Below are positions 25,577 to 34,528 of a DNA stretch of 64,000 nt, one piece after another. Both the position numbers and the translations under genes were made by a program. This stretch comes from Pseudomonas mucoides (GTDB taxonomy: Bacteria; Pseudomonadota; Gammaproteobacteria; Pseudomonadales; Pseudomonadaceae), in assembly GCF_015461845.1 (NCBI RefSeq), contig NZ_JACOPW010000011.1, positions 124,001 through 188,000 of the forward strand, given 5' to 3'. The notes beneath the pieces were generated by a model. That model was given only the letters and a program-made list of their open reading frames with translations. It searched no databases and was not told the DNA's origin. Position 1 is the first letter of the stretch; each line of letters opens with the position of its first letter.

Positions 25577-26971
25577 ATGAAGCCGCCATTAAGTCTGTTG
25601 ACGCTCTGCCTGTTGCTCAGCGCGTGCGGCACACCCGCCCAACGCCCCGACGCCGGTATCGAGCCACCCGTTTCCTGGCAATCGCCGCACACCCAAGACG
25701 CCGCGCGCAGCAACCCGCAATGGTGGACGCAGTTCGGCAGCCCGCAGCTGGATCAACTGGTCGAACAGGCGCGGGTCGGCAGTTTCGATCTGGCCGCGGC
25801 CATCGCCCGCGTGCGTCAGGCCCAGGCCGAAACGGTGGTGGCCGGCGGTTCGCAACTGCCGGAGGTCAAGGCGGGTTTGAATGCCAACCGCCAGAAACTG
25901 CTGCGCGGCAGCGGCTACAGCCAACTGGATGCCGACAGCGACAACAGCGCCGTGGACTACTTCAACGCCAACCTCAGCGCCAGCTACGAAATCGATTTCT
26001 GGGGCGGCCAACGTGCGTCCCGCGACAGCGCGCAATTTGCTTTGCAGGCCAGCCAGTTCGATCAGGCAACGGTGGAACTGACGCTGCTCAGCAGTGTTGC
26101 CAGCGGCTACGCGCAAACCCTGTCGCTGCGTGAACAGAGCCGCATCGCCGAGTTGAACCTAGCGAATGCGCAAAACGTGTTGAAGCTGGTGCAGACGCGG
26201 TTTGACTCAGGCTCGGCGACCGCGCTGGAACTGGCTCAGCAGAAAAGCCTGGTCGCCGCGCAACAACGGCAATTGCCGCTGGTGCAGCAACAGGCGCAGG
26301 ACGCGTCGATCAGTCTTGCCGCCCTGCTCGGCCGACCGGTTCAGGCGCTGGCATTGGGTCAGGAACACTTTGATCAGCTGTCATGGCCGACCATCGGCGC
26401 CGGCCTGCCCAGCGAACTGATCAGCCGTCGCCCAGACATTGCCCGTGCCGAGGCGCAACTGGCGGCGGCGCAGGCGGACGTCACCGTGGCCCGCGCCGCG
26501 ATGTTGCCCACCGTGACGTTGAGCGGCGAAATCGGCTCGGGCGCGGATCGCGCGTCGGACATTCTGCGCAGTCCGTTCTATAACCTCACCGCAGGATTGC
26601 TGGCGCCCGTGTTCAACAACGGACGCTTGGGCGCCGAGCGCGACAAGGCCACGGCCCGCCAGGAGGAACTGCTGGAGACCTATCGCGGCGCGATCATCAA
26701 CGGTTTCGCCGACGTGGAAAAAGCACTGAACAGCATTCGCGGGCTGGATGAACAGCGGCAATGGCAAGGTGAAGAACTGAAGCAGGCGCAGACCGCATTC
26801 GATATTGCGCAACGTCGCTATCAGGCTGGGGCCGAGGGTTTGCTGACGGTACTGGAGACGCAACGCACGCTGTATGCGGCGCAGGATTTGAATGTGCAAC
26901 TGCGATTGTCGCGGTTGCAGGCGAGTATTGCGCTGTACAAGGCGCTGGGTGGGGGGTGGCAGGTTTTGTGA
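25577..26971 (+). CDS. opmQ: OpmQ, outer-membrane efflux lipoprotein
   Basis: This protein has 464 residues from the ATG at 25577, which gives a clean lipoprotein signal (LCLLLSACGT lipobox). It is a TolC/NodT-type outer membrane factor with the duplicated helical-barrel pattern (SASYEIDFWGGQRASRDSAQ; YNLTAGLLAPVFNNGRLGA; the N-terminal WWTQFGSPQLDQLVEQA). It forms the exit duct for PvdRT. The longer frame from 25496 overlaps pvdT and lacks a signal, so it was not chosen. A REPIN separates it from the convergent pvdP. Confidence 0.95.
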   Translation: MKPPLSLLTLCLLLSACGTPAQRPDAGIEPPVSWQSPHTQDAARSNPQWWTQFGSPQLDQLVEQARVGSFDLAAAIARVRQAQAETVVAGGSQLPEVKAGLNANRQKLLRGSGYSQLDADSDNSAVDYFNANLSASYEIDFWGGQRASRDSAQFALQASQFDQATVELTLLSSVASGYAQTLSLREQSRIAELNLANAQNVLKLVQTRFDSGSATALELAQQKSLVAAQQRQLPLVQQQAQDASISLAALLGRPVQALALGQEHFDQLSWPTIGAGLPSELISRRPDIARAEAQLAAAQADVTVARAAMLPTVTLSGEIGSGADRASDILRSPFYNLTAGLLAPVFNNGRLGAERDKATARQEELLETYRGAIINGFADVEKALNSIRGLDEQRQWQGEELKQAQTAFDIAQRRYQAGAEGLLTVLETQRTLYAAQDLNVQLRLSRLQASIALYKALGGGWQVL

Positions 26972-26990
26972 TGTTGAGTGTCAGTGAGTC

Positions 26991-27086
26991 CGCCATCGCG
27001 GGCAAGCCCGGCTCCCACAGATTTTATGTGTGCCGCATGTTTTGGACACGACGCATAACCTGTGGGAGCCGGGCTTGCCCGCGATG
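26991..27086. repeat. REPIN between opmQ and pvdP
   Basis: Inverted pair of REP units (CATCGCGGGCAAGCCCGGCT on the left, its complement ending in GCCCGCGATG on the right) about 50 bp apart, between two convergent genes. This 'GGGCAAGCCCGG' variant differs from the 'GAGCAAGCTCG' REPs seen elsewhere in the window. Confidence 0.9.
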
Positions 27087-27108
27087 AACGATAACGCGGA
27101 CTAACTGA

Positions 27109-28737
27109 TTAACTGGTAACCGGCTTAGCCTTCAAATGCCGCGCATACCAGGGCCGCTGCGGCACTTTCCTGAACAAGTCCGCGAGCTTCGTCTCATCCT
27201 CGCCAAACGTTATCCGCAGCGCCATCTTCATGGTTTCCGGGTCCATCTCCACCGACTTGCCCGCCTGCAACCCCGGCGTTGTATTGCAACCGTGGGTGCT
27301 CGGCCCCAGCCACGGGTCATCGACTTCCACCCAACGCCCTGGCGCAAACCACGCCACGCCGCTCACCTCGAGTCGTCTCACCTCCCCCGGATGAAAACGC
27401 TCGTGCGCGCGAAACCAGTCTTCCAGTCGATCATCGATCCAGCCATGGAAATGCCAGAACACCGGGTTCACATGGGACGAAAACGGATCGCCGAGAAAGT
27501 CGTTTTCCGGCGCAAACCAGCGTGCAGAGAAGTCTGATGGATCCCGGGCGAACGGCACCGGATGGCCGTTGGACGGATCACGCGGCACCGAGGCCCAGCG
27601 CATGTGCAGCCAGTCGTGCAGGCCCAATTCAACCTCTGAACCGAACTGACCCAGGGTCAGCTTCGACAGGTAACGCGGGTCGCGGTAGCGCGACTCCCAG
27701 ACCTGGAAGTTGCTGTGATAGGTCTCGGCGGTCTTGATGTCACTGACCCATTGCGAATAGTCGGCATCGTCGTCGGCCAGCCAGGTCGGCGGCAGCGCGG
27801 TGCCGTCGTGGTTGTCGCAGTACTGGGCGAAGCCGATGCGGTCACGGGCCAGTTCCGGTTGCGGTAACGGGAAGTGCTGCCACGACGGCAGGTCCTGCAT
27901 CGACCGCGCCGTACCGAGCATATGCCGGTGCATGAAGAAAAAATCCACGCCCGACCCGTTGCGATCCTTGCGCGCACCGCGAGCATCGCGCTCCTTGTCT
28001 CGCGGACCTGGCTGCCAACCGAGGCCGCGCAAGGCATTGCGCTTGTCTTCGGCCAGGGTGTGCCATTTGTCCCGCGAGGCATGCCAGAGCTGGTGAAACA
28101 GCCGATGCTCGGGGGAGATCAGCCAAGCCAACAATGGCGCATTGAGCCCGGTGCGTTCGCGGGCTTCGGGGAAAACCCGTTTGACCGCGACGAAGCGGTT
28201 GTCCTGCGCGGTCATCATCAGCGGCCGATCGAGGTTCAATACGCGACCGCTGAGGGTGCCGCTGCCGGCATTGCCGAACCCGGCCCAGACTTCGTCCAGG
28301 GTCATGCTGAATTCGTAATCGGAGGTGCCGTTGGCTGCGTCGGCACTGACCAGCCGCCAACTCAATTGCGCCGCGTTGGCATCGGCCAGATCGCCGAGCA
28401 CCCGGTAGCGCGGTGTTTCGTTTGAACGCAAACGCTCGGCCGTGTCGAGGAACCCGATCAGGCCGCGTCCTTTGTGGCCGACGTCAAGAAACACTTCCAG
28501 ACCGTCGCGAGGCAACCCTTCGATCCCGGCGTCACGCCCTTCGAAACGAATCTGCCAGACGCCCCGCAGCGTGTCCGCCAGCCGCTGGCCGGCGACATCC
28601 GCCACCTCAAATGAGGCTTCGCCGGGGGTGATCGTCGGATCCGGTTTCGTCCATTCGCGATGCCCATAAAAAACCGCAGGCACGGCAGCGCCGGTCAGCA
28701 CCAGGCCCGCCATGAACCCTCGTCGAGAAATCGTCAT
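27109..28737 (-). CDS. pvdP: PvdP, periplasmic tyrosinase for chromophore maturation
   Basis: This protein has 542 residues from the ATG at 28737. A Tat signal opens it (ISRRGFMAGLVLTGAAVPAV). It follows PvdP in length and content: an N-terminal beta-barrel-like domain, then a tyrosinase-type domain with His-rich segments (SPEHRLFHQLWHASRDKWH; FFMHRHML; NPVFWHFHGWIDDRLEDWF) that should hold the two copper ions. It oxidises the D-Tyr of ferribactin in the periplasm to help form the dihydroxyquinoline chromophore. It is transcribed divergently from pvdM, and each gene has its own exact PvdS box. A longer frame to 28776 adds residues before the Tat signal and is less likely. Confidence 0.95.
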   Translation of the reverse strand: MTISRRGFMAGLVLTGAAVPAVFYGHREWTKPDPTITPGEASFEVADVAGQRLADTLRGVWQIRFEGRDAGIEGLPRDGLEVFLDVGHKGRGLIGFLDTAERLRSNETPRYRVLGDLADANAAQLSWRLVSADAANGTSDYEFSMTLDEVWAGFGNAGSGTLSGRVLNLDRPLMMTAQDNRFVAVKRVFPEARERTGLNAPLLAWLISPEHRLFHQLWHASRDKWHTLAEDKRNALRGLGWQPGPRDKERDARGARKDRNGSGVDFFFMHRHMLGTARSMQDLPSWQHFPLPQPELARDRIGFAQYCDNHDGTALPPTWLADDDADYSQWVSDIKTAETYHSNFQVWESRYRDPRYLSKLTLGQFGSEVELGLHDWLHMRWASVPRDPSNGHPVPFARDPSDFSARWFAPENDFLGDPFSSHVNPVFWHFHGWIDDRLEDWFRAHERFHPGEVRRLEVSGVAWFAPGRWVEVDDPWLGPSTHGCNTTPGLQAGKSVEMDPETMKMALRITFGEDETKLADLFRKVPQRPWYARHLKAKPVTS

Positions 28738-28782
28738 TGCCCTACCTGTGTCAGCCATGAAGCAGGCTTTATCCAAGCTAGA

Positions 28783-28806
28783 ACGTTCGCCCCCTCCGAA
28801 AATTTA
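28783..28806 (-). promoter_or_regulatory. PvdS iron-starvation box upstream of pvdP
   Basis: On the minus strand TAAAT-N16-CGT, exact match, about 45 bp before the chosen pvdP start. This short leader supports the start at 28737. Confidence 0.88.
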
Positions 28807-28810
28807 AAAG

Positions 28811-28888
28811 CATCACGAGCAAGCTCGGTCCCACTGTGGTTCTGCGGTGTTCACAAAATCCCTGTGGGAGCGAGCTCGCTCGCGATGA
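28811..28888. repeat. REPIN in the pvdP-pvdM divergent promoter region
   Basis: Two REP units (CATCACGAGCAAGCTCGGTC and GGGAGCGAGCTCGCTCGCGA) in inverted orientation, placed between the two divergent PvdS boxes. The left copy has drifted from the usual sequence. Confidence 0.85.
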
Positions 28889-28903
28889 GGCCATCAGCCG
28901 CCC

Positions 28904-28927
28904 TAAATTTCCAACGGCATCACTCGT
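28904..28927 (+). promoter_or_regulatory. PvdS iron-starvation box upstream of pvdMNO
   Basis: TAAAT-N16-CGT, exact match on the plus strand, about 50 bp before the pvdM start. Confidence 0.88.
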
Positions 28928-28977
28928 CCATCCCAGATAGCAAAGCCCCCCACACCGGGGCAACGAACCTGACTGAG

Positions 28978-30333
28978 ATGAACATGAAAAAACCACGTTC
29001 AAAAAAGGCGCTGTACCTCGGCTTGCCCCTGGCGCTGGCCATCAGCGCCGGTGGCGGCTATGCCGTCTGGGATCACTGGTTCAAGGACAACCCAGGCTAC
29101 CCGGTCAAGGTGATGCAACAGGCCGATGAACTGCAAACGCGCATCCTCTCCTTCGACAGCCACGTCACCGTGCCGCTGGACTTCGGCACCGCCGGTAATG
29201 AAGCCGACAAGGATGGCAGCGGCCAATTCGACCTGGTCAAGACCGGACGCGGACGCCTGTCCGGCGCGGCCCTGACCATCTTCGGCTGGCCGGAAATCTG
29301 GAACGGCGCCAACGCCCCGCACCGCCCCACCGCCGGTTTCGTCGACGAAGCCCGGTTCGAGCAGGAAACCCGCTACAAAATCATCAGCGCCATGGTTCGC
29401 GATTTCCCCAACCAGGTCGCCATCGCCTACACCCCCGACGATTTCCGGCGCCTGCATGGCGAAGGCAAGTTCGCGGTGTTCATGAGCATGCTCAACGCCT
29501 ACCCGCTGGGCAACGACCTCAATGCACTGGACACGTGGGCCGCCCGTGGCATGCGCATGTTCGGCTTCAGTTACGTGGGCAACAACGCCTGGGCCGACTC
29601 GTCACGACCGCTGCCGTTTTTCAATGATTCGCGCGATGCCCTCGGTGGCCTGTCGAACATCGGCAAACAAGCCGTGCACCGCCTCAACGACCTCGGCGTG
29701 ATCATCGATGTCTCGCAGATGTCGACCAAGGCCCTGGAGCAAGTCGCGCAACTGAGCCGCACGCCGATGGTCGCCTCGCACTCGGCGCCACGTGCGCTGG
29801 TGGACATCCCGCGCAACCTCAGCGACCAGGAAATGCAGCTGATCAAGAACAGCGGCGGCGTGGTGCAGATTGTCGGCTTCCCGACCTACATCCGCCCCTT
29901 GAGCCAAACCACCCAGGACAAACTCAACGCCCTGCGCGCCCGCTTCGACCTGCAACCGTTGCAAGGCCTGGAAATGGCGCTGATGCCCGGCGACCCGGTG
30001 ATCACCGTCTGGTCCGAGCAGCGCTTCGGCGAGTACGCCAGCCAGCTCTACGCGATTGTCGACGAAGAACCGAAAGCCACGCTCAAGGACTACGGCGATG
30101 CGATTGATTACGCGGTGAAGAAAATCGGCATCGACCATGTCGGCATCAGCTCCGACTTCAACGACGGCGGCGGCCTGGATGGCTGGAAGGATGTCAGCGA
30201 AGCGCGCAACGTCACGGCCGAGCTGATCAGTCGCGGCTACAGCGAGGCCGATATCGCCAAGCTGTGGGGCGGCAATTTCCTGCGGGTCTGGGACCAGGTG
30301 CAGAAGGCTTCCCGGCCGATGGCGAACAACTGA
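28978..30333 (+). CDS. pvdM: PvdM, membrane-dipeptidase (M19)-like pyoverdine maturation protein
   Basis: This protein has 451 residues from the ATG at 28978, with an N-terminal hydrophobic export or anchor segment (ALYLGLPLALAISAGGGYAV). The renal dipeptidase fold is recognisable from VASHSAPRALVDIPRNLSD and KIGIDHVGISSDFNDGGG. The usual first metal motif HxD reads H62-V-T, and the bridging Glu region (normally IEGG) reads MLNAYPLG. Two of the classical zinc ligands therefore appear substituted, and peptidase activity is doubtful. Family reports tie PvdM to periplasmic ferribactin oxidation together with PvdP. It is first in pvdMNO, behind an exact PvdS box. The longer frame from 28660 runs through the REPIN and promoter and is rejected. 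Confidence 0.93.
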   Translation: MNMKKPRSKKALYLGLPLALAISAGGGYAVWDHWFKDNPGYPVKVMQQADELQTRILSFDSHVTVPLDFGTAGNEADKDGSGQFDLVKTGRGRLSGAALTIFGWPEIWNGANAPHRPTAGFVDEARFEQETRYKIISAMVRDFPNQVAIAYTPDDFRRLHGEGKFAVFMSMLNAYPLGNDLNALDTWAARGMRMFGFSYVGNNAWADSSRPLPFFNDSRDALGGLSNIGKQAVHRLNDLGVIIDVSQMSTKALEQVAQLSRTPMVASHSAPRALVDIPRNLSDQEMQLIKNSGGVVQIVGFPTYIRPLSQTTQDKLNALRARFDLQPLQGLEMALMPGDPVITVWSEQRFGEYASQLYAIVDEEPKATLKDYGDAIDYAVKKIGIDHVGISSDFNDGGGLDGWKDVSEARNVTAELISRGYSEADIAKLWGGNFLRVWDQVQKASRPMANN

Positions 30334-30363
30334 ATCCCCTTTGCAAAAAAGCGAACCTTGCTG

Positions 30364-31644
30364 ATGACCAACCGTCGTTCATTCCTCAAGCAGGCCGGGA
30401 TTCTCGTGGCTGGCCTGCCCCTGAGCAGCGCTGTGATGTTGCCGGCACGGGCTGCCACGACGCAGCCGCTGGCCAAGGACAAGTGGGCGCAATTGCGCCA
30501 GCTGTTCGATCAGGACCCGGACTATTTGCACTTCGCCAACTTTCTGGTGACATCGCACCCGCGACCGGTGCGTGAGGCCATCGAACGACACCGCGCCAAC
30601 CTCGACCGCAACCCCGGCCGGGCGATGGACTGGGACCTCGGTGAAACGGAAAAACGCGAACAGGACGTGCGCGTCTGGGCCGGGCGTTACCTCAAGTCCA
30701 AGCCTGAGCAGATCGCCCTCACCGGCAGCACCACCGAAGGCTTGTCGCTGATCTACGGTGGCATTCATGTGCGCGCGGATCAGGAAATCCTCACCACCGA
30801 GCACGAACATTACGCCACGAACTATGCGCTGGATTACCGCCAGCAAAAGGACGGGGTCAAGGTGCGCAAGCTCAAGCTGTTCGAGAACAGCCGCGACGTG
30901 TCCGTCGACGAAGTGCTCGGTTCCATCGCCAAAGGCATCCGCCCACACACTCGCGTGCTGGGCATGACCTGGGTGCAATCTGGCAGTGGTGTGAAACTGC
31001 CGATTGGCGAGATTGGCAAATTGGTGGAAGAACAGAACCGCAACCGCGACGACAAGGACCGCCTTCTGTATGTGGTCGACGGCGTGCACGGTTTTGGCGT
31101 CGAAGACCTCGACTTCCCCGACATGCACTGCGACTTCTTCATCGCCGGTACTCACAAATGGATGTTCGGCCCGCGCGGCACCGGGATCATTTGCGCCCGT
31201 TCCGCCGAGCTCAAGGACGTCACGCCGACCATTCCGACGTTCTCCGAAGCCACGACCTTCTCGACGATCATGACCCCCGGCGGTTATCACAGCTTTGAAC
31301 ACCGCTGGGCGCTGGACGAGGCGTTCAAGTTGCATCTGCAGCTGGGCAAGGCCGAGGTGCAGGCGCGGATTCATGCACTCAATACCTATGCGAAAAACCG
31401 CTTGCTGGAAAACACGCAGATCGAACTGGTCACGCCAAAGAGCCCGGACCTGTCGGCCGGTTTCACCTTCTTCCGGATCAAGGACCGCGACTGCGAAAAA
31501 GTCGCCGCCTGGTTGATGGAAAACCGCGTGGTCTGCGACTCGGTGGAGCGCGATGTCGGCCCGGTGATCCGGATTGCGCCTGGTTTGCTCAACACCGAAG
31601 ACCAGATCGACCGTTTCATAACCCTGCTGAACAAAACCGCATGA
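30364..31644 (+). CDS. pvdN: PvdN, PLP-dependent periplasmic enzyme (class V aminotransferase fold)
   Basis: This protein has 426 residues from the ATG at 30364. It starts with a Tat signal (TNRRSFLKQAGILVAGLPLS), so it is exported folded with its cofactor. The PLP lysine is in AGTHKWMFGPRGTG, and the Asp pairing with the pyridine nitrogen is in VDGVHGFGVEDLDF. PvdN converts the N-terminal glutamate side chain of pyoverdine to succinamide. It is the second gene of pvdMNO, with a 30 bp gap after pvdM. Confidence 0.95.
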   Translation: MTNRRSFLKQAGILVAGLPLSSAVMLPARAATTQPLAKDKWAQLRQLFDQDPDYLHFANFLVTSHPRPVREAIERHRANLDRNPGRAMDWDLGETEKREQDVRVWAGRYLKSKPEQIALTGSTTEGLSLIYGGIHVRADQEILTTEHEHYATNYALDYRQQKDGVKVRKLKLFENSRDVSVDEVLGSIAKGIRPHTRVLGMTWVQSGSGVKLPIGEIGKLVEEQNRNRDDKDRLLYVVDGVHGFGVEDLDFPDMHCDFFIAGTHKWMFGPRGTGIICARSAELKDVTPTIPTFSEATTFSTIMTPGGYHSFEHRWALDEAFKLHLQLGKAEVQARIHALNTYAKNRLLENTQIELVTPKSPDLSAGFTFFRIKDRDCEKVAAWLMENRVVCDSVERDVGPVIRIAPGLLNTEDQIDRFITLLNKTA

Positions 31645-31702
31645 CGCCATGACTCCTACATTGGTCGTGGCGTGACACCCGTTTTTTATATCGAGACGAC
31701 TC

Positions 31703-32575
31703 ATGAACCGAGATCATTTGACCCTGCCGTTCAAGGCCCTGGCCCTGGCCCTGGCCGCACTTATGATCGGAGGCGCCCAGGCCGCCACCGCATCGCCACC
31801 TGGCAAAGTATTCAAGGACTGCCGCGACTGCCCGGAAATGGTGGTACTGCCCGCCGGCACCTTCACCATGGGCACGCCGGACGATGAAGTCGGCCGCGAA
31901 CCCGACGAAGGCCCGATGCACGACGTGACCTTCGCCAAGCCGTTCGCCATGAGCCGCTTCCAGGTCACCGCCGGCGAATGGGACAGTTACGTGCGCGAGA
32001 GCGGCGTGATCATTGCCAATGGCGATACCCGGCCGGGCCGCGAGTGCGTGGCCAGCAAGCCGCGTTATCCGCAAACACCGCGCCAGCCGGCGGTATGCAT
32101 GAACTTCGACGACGTTAAAAACTACGTCGCCTGGCTGTCGAAAAAAACCGGGCAGAACTACCACATGGTCAGCGAAGCCCAACGGGAATACGCCGCGCGG
32201 GGCGGCACCAAGGGCCCATTCCCCTTCCCGTTCGATGAGGGCAAGGCCTACAGCATCGCCAAACACGCCAACACCTACGGCCCGGCAGACGGTTACAGCT
32301 ACAGCTCGCCCGTGGGCAGCTACCCGCCGAACACCTTTGGCATGTACGACATGCACGGCAACGTGTACGAATGGGTCGAAGACTGCGAACACCCGGACTA
32401 CGTCGGTGCCCCCACCGATGGCAGCGCGTGGGTTGAGGCCAACTGCGAAGCCGTGCGCATACGCGGTAATGACTGGGGTGAAGCGCCAGTGTTCTCGCGC
32501 TCGGGCAACCGCAATAGCCAGTACCCGCAAGAGCGCGGGGACTGGATCGGCTTTCGCGTGGTGCGTGACCTCTAA
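31703..32575 (+). CDS. pvdO: PvdO, formylglycine-generating-enzyme-like chromophore maturation protein
   Basis: This 290-residue protein has a Sec signal (LALALAALMIGGAQA) and the sulfatase-modifying-factor fold: MVVLPAGTFTMGTPDDEVGR, EGPMHDVTFAKPFAMSRFQV, YHMVSEAQREYAARGGT, FGMYDMHGNVYEWVED and a C-terminal GDWIGFRVVRDL. Family knowledge says PvdO acts in the periplasm on the final oxidation of dihydropyoverdine to pyoverdine. It closes the pvdMNO operon. In P. aeruginosa pvdF follows; here only 116 bp carrying the pvdE promoter separate it from pvdE. Confidence 0.95.
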   Translation: MNRDHLTLPFKALALALAALMIGGAQAATASPPGKVFKDCRDCPEMVVLPAGTFTMGTPDDEVGREPDEGPMHDVTFAKPFAMSRFQVTAGEWDSYVRESGVIIANGDTRPGRECVASKPRYPQTPRQPAVCMNFDDVKNYVAWLSKKTGQNYHMVSEAQREYAARGGTKGPFPFPFDEGKAYSIAKHANTYGPADGYSYSSPVGSYPPNTFGMYDMHGNVYEWVEDCEHPDYVGAPTDGSAWVEANCEAVRIRGNDWGEAPVFSRSGNRNSQYPQERGDWIGFRVVRDL

Positions 32576-32626
32576 GAGCCACTGAAATCCCCTGTAGGAG
32601 TGTGGAGGCCATCAGTCGGTGGTCGC

Positions 32627-32650
32627 TAAATTAAGCCTTCGATCAGACGT
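32627..32650 (+). promoter_or_regulatory. PvdS iron-starvation box upstream of pvdE
   Basis: TAAAT-N16-CGT, exact match on the plus strand, about 40 bp before the pvdE start. Confidence 0.88.
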
Positions 32651-32691
32651 TCTACTGGGTATCTGCCTTTCCACCCAAGGAACCGTCCTCC

Positions 32692-34341
32692 ATGACCCAG
32701 CCTCCCCGTGGCGCCATCGGCGAATTGTTCGCCCTGTTGAAACCCTTTCGGCTGATCGTCGCCGCGTCCATTTTCCTGGGCATGGTCGGCGGCTTGAGCG
32801 TCACGGTCTTGCTGGCGACCATCAACAACGCCCTGCATTCGGACACCGGCCTGACCCAGGGCGTGGTCGCGCTATTCGCCGGCCTGTGCCTGCTGGCGCT
32901 GCTGAGTTCGATCTGCTCCGACATCGGCACCAACTACGTCGGCCAGCACATCATCGCCAAGCTGCGTAAACAGCTGGGCGAAAAGGTCCTGTCGGCGCCC
33001 ATCGAGCAGATCGAGCGCTACCGCAGCCACCGGCTGATCCCGGTGCTGACCCACGACGTCGACACCATCAGCGACTTCGCTTTCGCCTTCGCCCCGCTGG
33101 CGATTTCGGTGACCGTGACCCTCGGCTGCATGGGTTACCTGGCGATCCTGTCGTGGCCGATGTTCCTGATCATGGTCGCCGCCATCCTGATCGGCACGGC
33201 GATTCAGGCCTATGCCCAGAGCAAAGGCGTGCAGGGTTTCATGGCTGCCCGCGACGCTGAAGACGAACTGCAAAAGCACTACAACGCGATTGCCGAAGGC
33301 GCCAAGGAACTGCGCATCCATCGCCCGCGCCGCCAGCGCATGTTCGTCTCGGGCATCAAGGCCACCGCCGAGTTCATCTGCAACACCCAGGTGCGTTCGA
33401 TCAACACCTTCGTGATCGCCAAGACCTTTGGCTCGATGCTGTTTTTCGTGGTGATCGGCCTGGCGCTGGCACTGCAAACCTTCTGGCCGAGCGCCGATAA
33501 AACCGTGATGAGCGGTTTCGTGCTGGTGTTGCTGTACATGAAAGGCCCGCTGGAACACTTGATCAGCACCCTGCCGATTGTCAGCCGGGCGCAGATTGCT
33601 TTTCGCCGTATCGCCGAGTTGTCCGAGCAGTTTTCCACCCCGGAACCGCATCTGCTGCTGAGTGATCAGGGCCAGGTCAAACGAGCCGTGCACGAACTGA
33701 AGCTGGCCGATGTGCGTTTCGCTTTCCCGGCCGTTGAAGGGGCGGCGCCGTTCCAGCTCGGGCCGGTCAACCTGACGATCAAGCAAGGCGACATCACCTT
33801 TATCGTCGGCGAGAACGGTTGCGGCAAGACCACATTGATCAAGTTGCTGCTGGGTCTGTACACGCCGCAGCAGGGTGAAATCAGCGTCAACGGCGAGGCC
33901 ATCGACGCGCAGAATCGCGATGACTATCGCCAGTTGTTCACCACGATTTTCGCCGACTACTACCTGTTCGATGACGTGGTCCAGGGCGATACGCACATCC
34001 CCGAAGACGCCAACCAATACCTGCAAAGGCTGGAGATCGCGCACAAGGTCAGCGTCAAGGACGGCAACTTCACCACCACCGACCTCTCCACCGGCCAGCG
34101 CAAACGCCTGGCACTGGTCAATGCGTGGCTGGAGGAACGTCCGGTGTTGGTGTTCGATGAATGGGCGGCGGATCAGGACCCGACCTTCCGCCGAATCTTC
34201 TACACCGAGCTGCTGCCGGACCTCAAACGCCTGGGCAAGACCATCATCGTGATTTCCCACGATGACCGCTATTTCGATGTCGCCGATCAACTGGTGCGCA
34301 TGGATAGCGGCCGGGTGGTCACCGAACTCGCCCCTGCCTGA
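32692..34341 (+). CDS. pvdE: PvdE, ABC exporter of the pyoverdine precursor
   Basis: This 549-residue half-transporter has six membrane segments in the first ~310 residues (FRLIVAASIFLGMVGGLSVT through TFWPSADKTVMSGFVLVLLY). The ATPase domain follows: Walker A VGENGCGKTT, signature DLSTGQRKRLAL, Walker B VLVFDEWAADQD, switch His ISHDDRYF. It carries the acylated ferribactin precursor from the cytoplasm to the periplasm, where PvdP/M/N/O act. It belongs to the CydD/SyrD-like cyclic peptide exporter type. It is followed by fpvA, which has its own upstream region. Confidence 0.96.
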   Translation: MTQPPRGAIGELFALLKPFRLIVAASIFLGMVGGLSVTVLLATINNALHSDTGLTQGVVALFAGLCLLALLSSICSDIGTNYVGQHIIAKLRKQLGEKVLSAPIEQIERYRSHRLIPVLTHDVDTISDFAFAFAPLAISVTVTLGCMGYLAILSWPMFLIMVAAILIGTAIQAYAQSKGVQGFMAARDAEDELQKHYNAIAEGAKELRIHRPRRQRMFVSGIKATAEFICNTQVRSINTFVIAKTFGSMLFFVVIGLALALQTFWPSADKTVMSGFVLVLLYMKGPLEHLISTLPIVSRAQIAFRRIAELSEQFSTPEPHLLLSDQGQVKRAVHELKLADVRFAFPAVEGAAPFQLGPVNLTIKQGDITFIVGENGCGKTTLIKLLLGLYTPQQGEISVNGEAIDAQNRDDYRQLFTTIFADYYLFDDVVQGDTHIPEDANQYLQRLEIAHKVSVKDGNFTTTDLSTGQRKRLALVNAWLEERPVLVFDEWAADQDPTFRRIFYTELLPDLKRLGKTIIVISHDDRYFDVADQLVRMDSGRVVTELAPA

Positions 34342-34467
34342 AAGCCCCCTAGAGACCACCCCAGCTGCTACAGACCGCATCGGAGCATGACGGGCGTTTT
34401 CGCTCAGTTTCATCTTTCTGACATTTATTTCTCAGGTTTCTTTCCGGTTTTACGTCCACGCCCCGTC

Positions 34468-34488
34468 TTAATAATCATTCTTATTAAC
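34468..34488. promoter_or_regulatory. Fur-like site upstream of fpvA
   Basis: AT-rich segment TTAATAATCATTCTTATTAA contains ATAATCATT, the right-central part of the canonical Fur box, about 40 bp before the fpvA start. No TAAAT-N16-CGT box is found in the 187 bp between pvdE and fpvA. Confidence 0.6.
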
Positions 34489-34528
34489 AATAACTTTGCA
34501 CCACTCTTTTCAGGAGCTCAGGTAAGTA

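Noticed and set aside
28660..28977. The long N-terminal extension of the pvdM frame
   Set aside because: It would run through the pvdP start, a REPIN and the exact PvdS box; the ATG at 28978 gives the usual PvdM length with an export segment.
32588..32620. A REP-like sequence (TGTAGGAGTGTGGAGG) before pvdE
   Set aside because: Only a short half resembles a REP unit and there is no inverted partner, so it was not listed as a repeat.
34342..34528. A PvdS box was sought upstream of fpvA
   Set aside because: No TAAAT or close variant occurs 16-17 bases before a CGT in this gap; only a Fur-like site is present.
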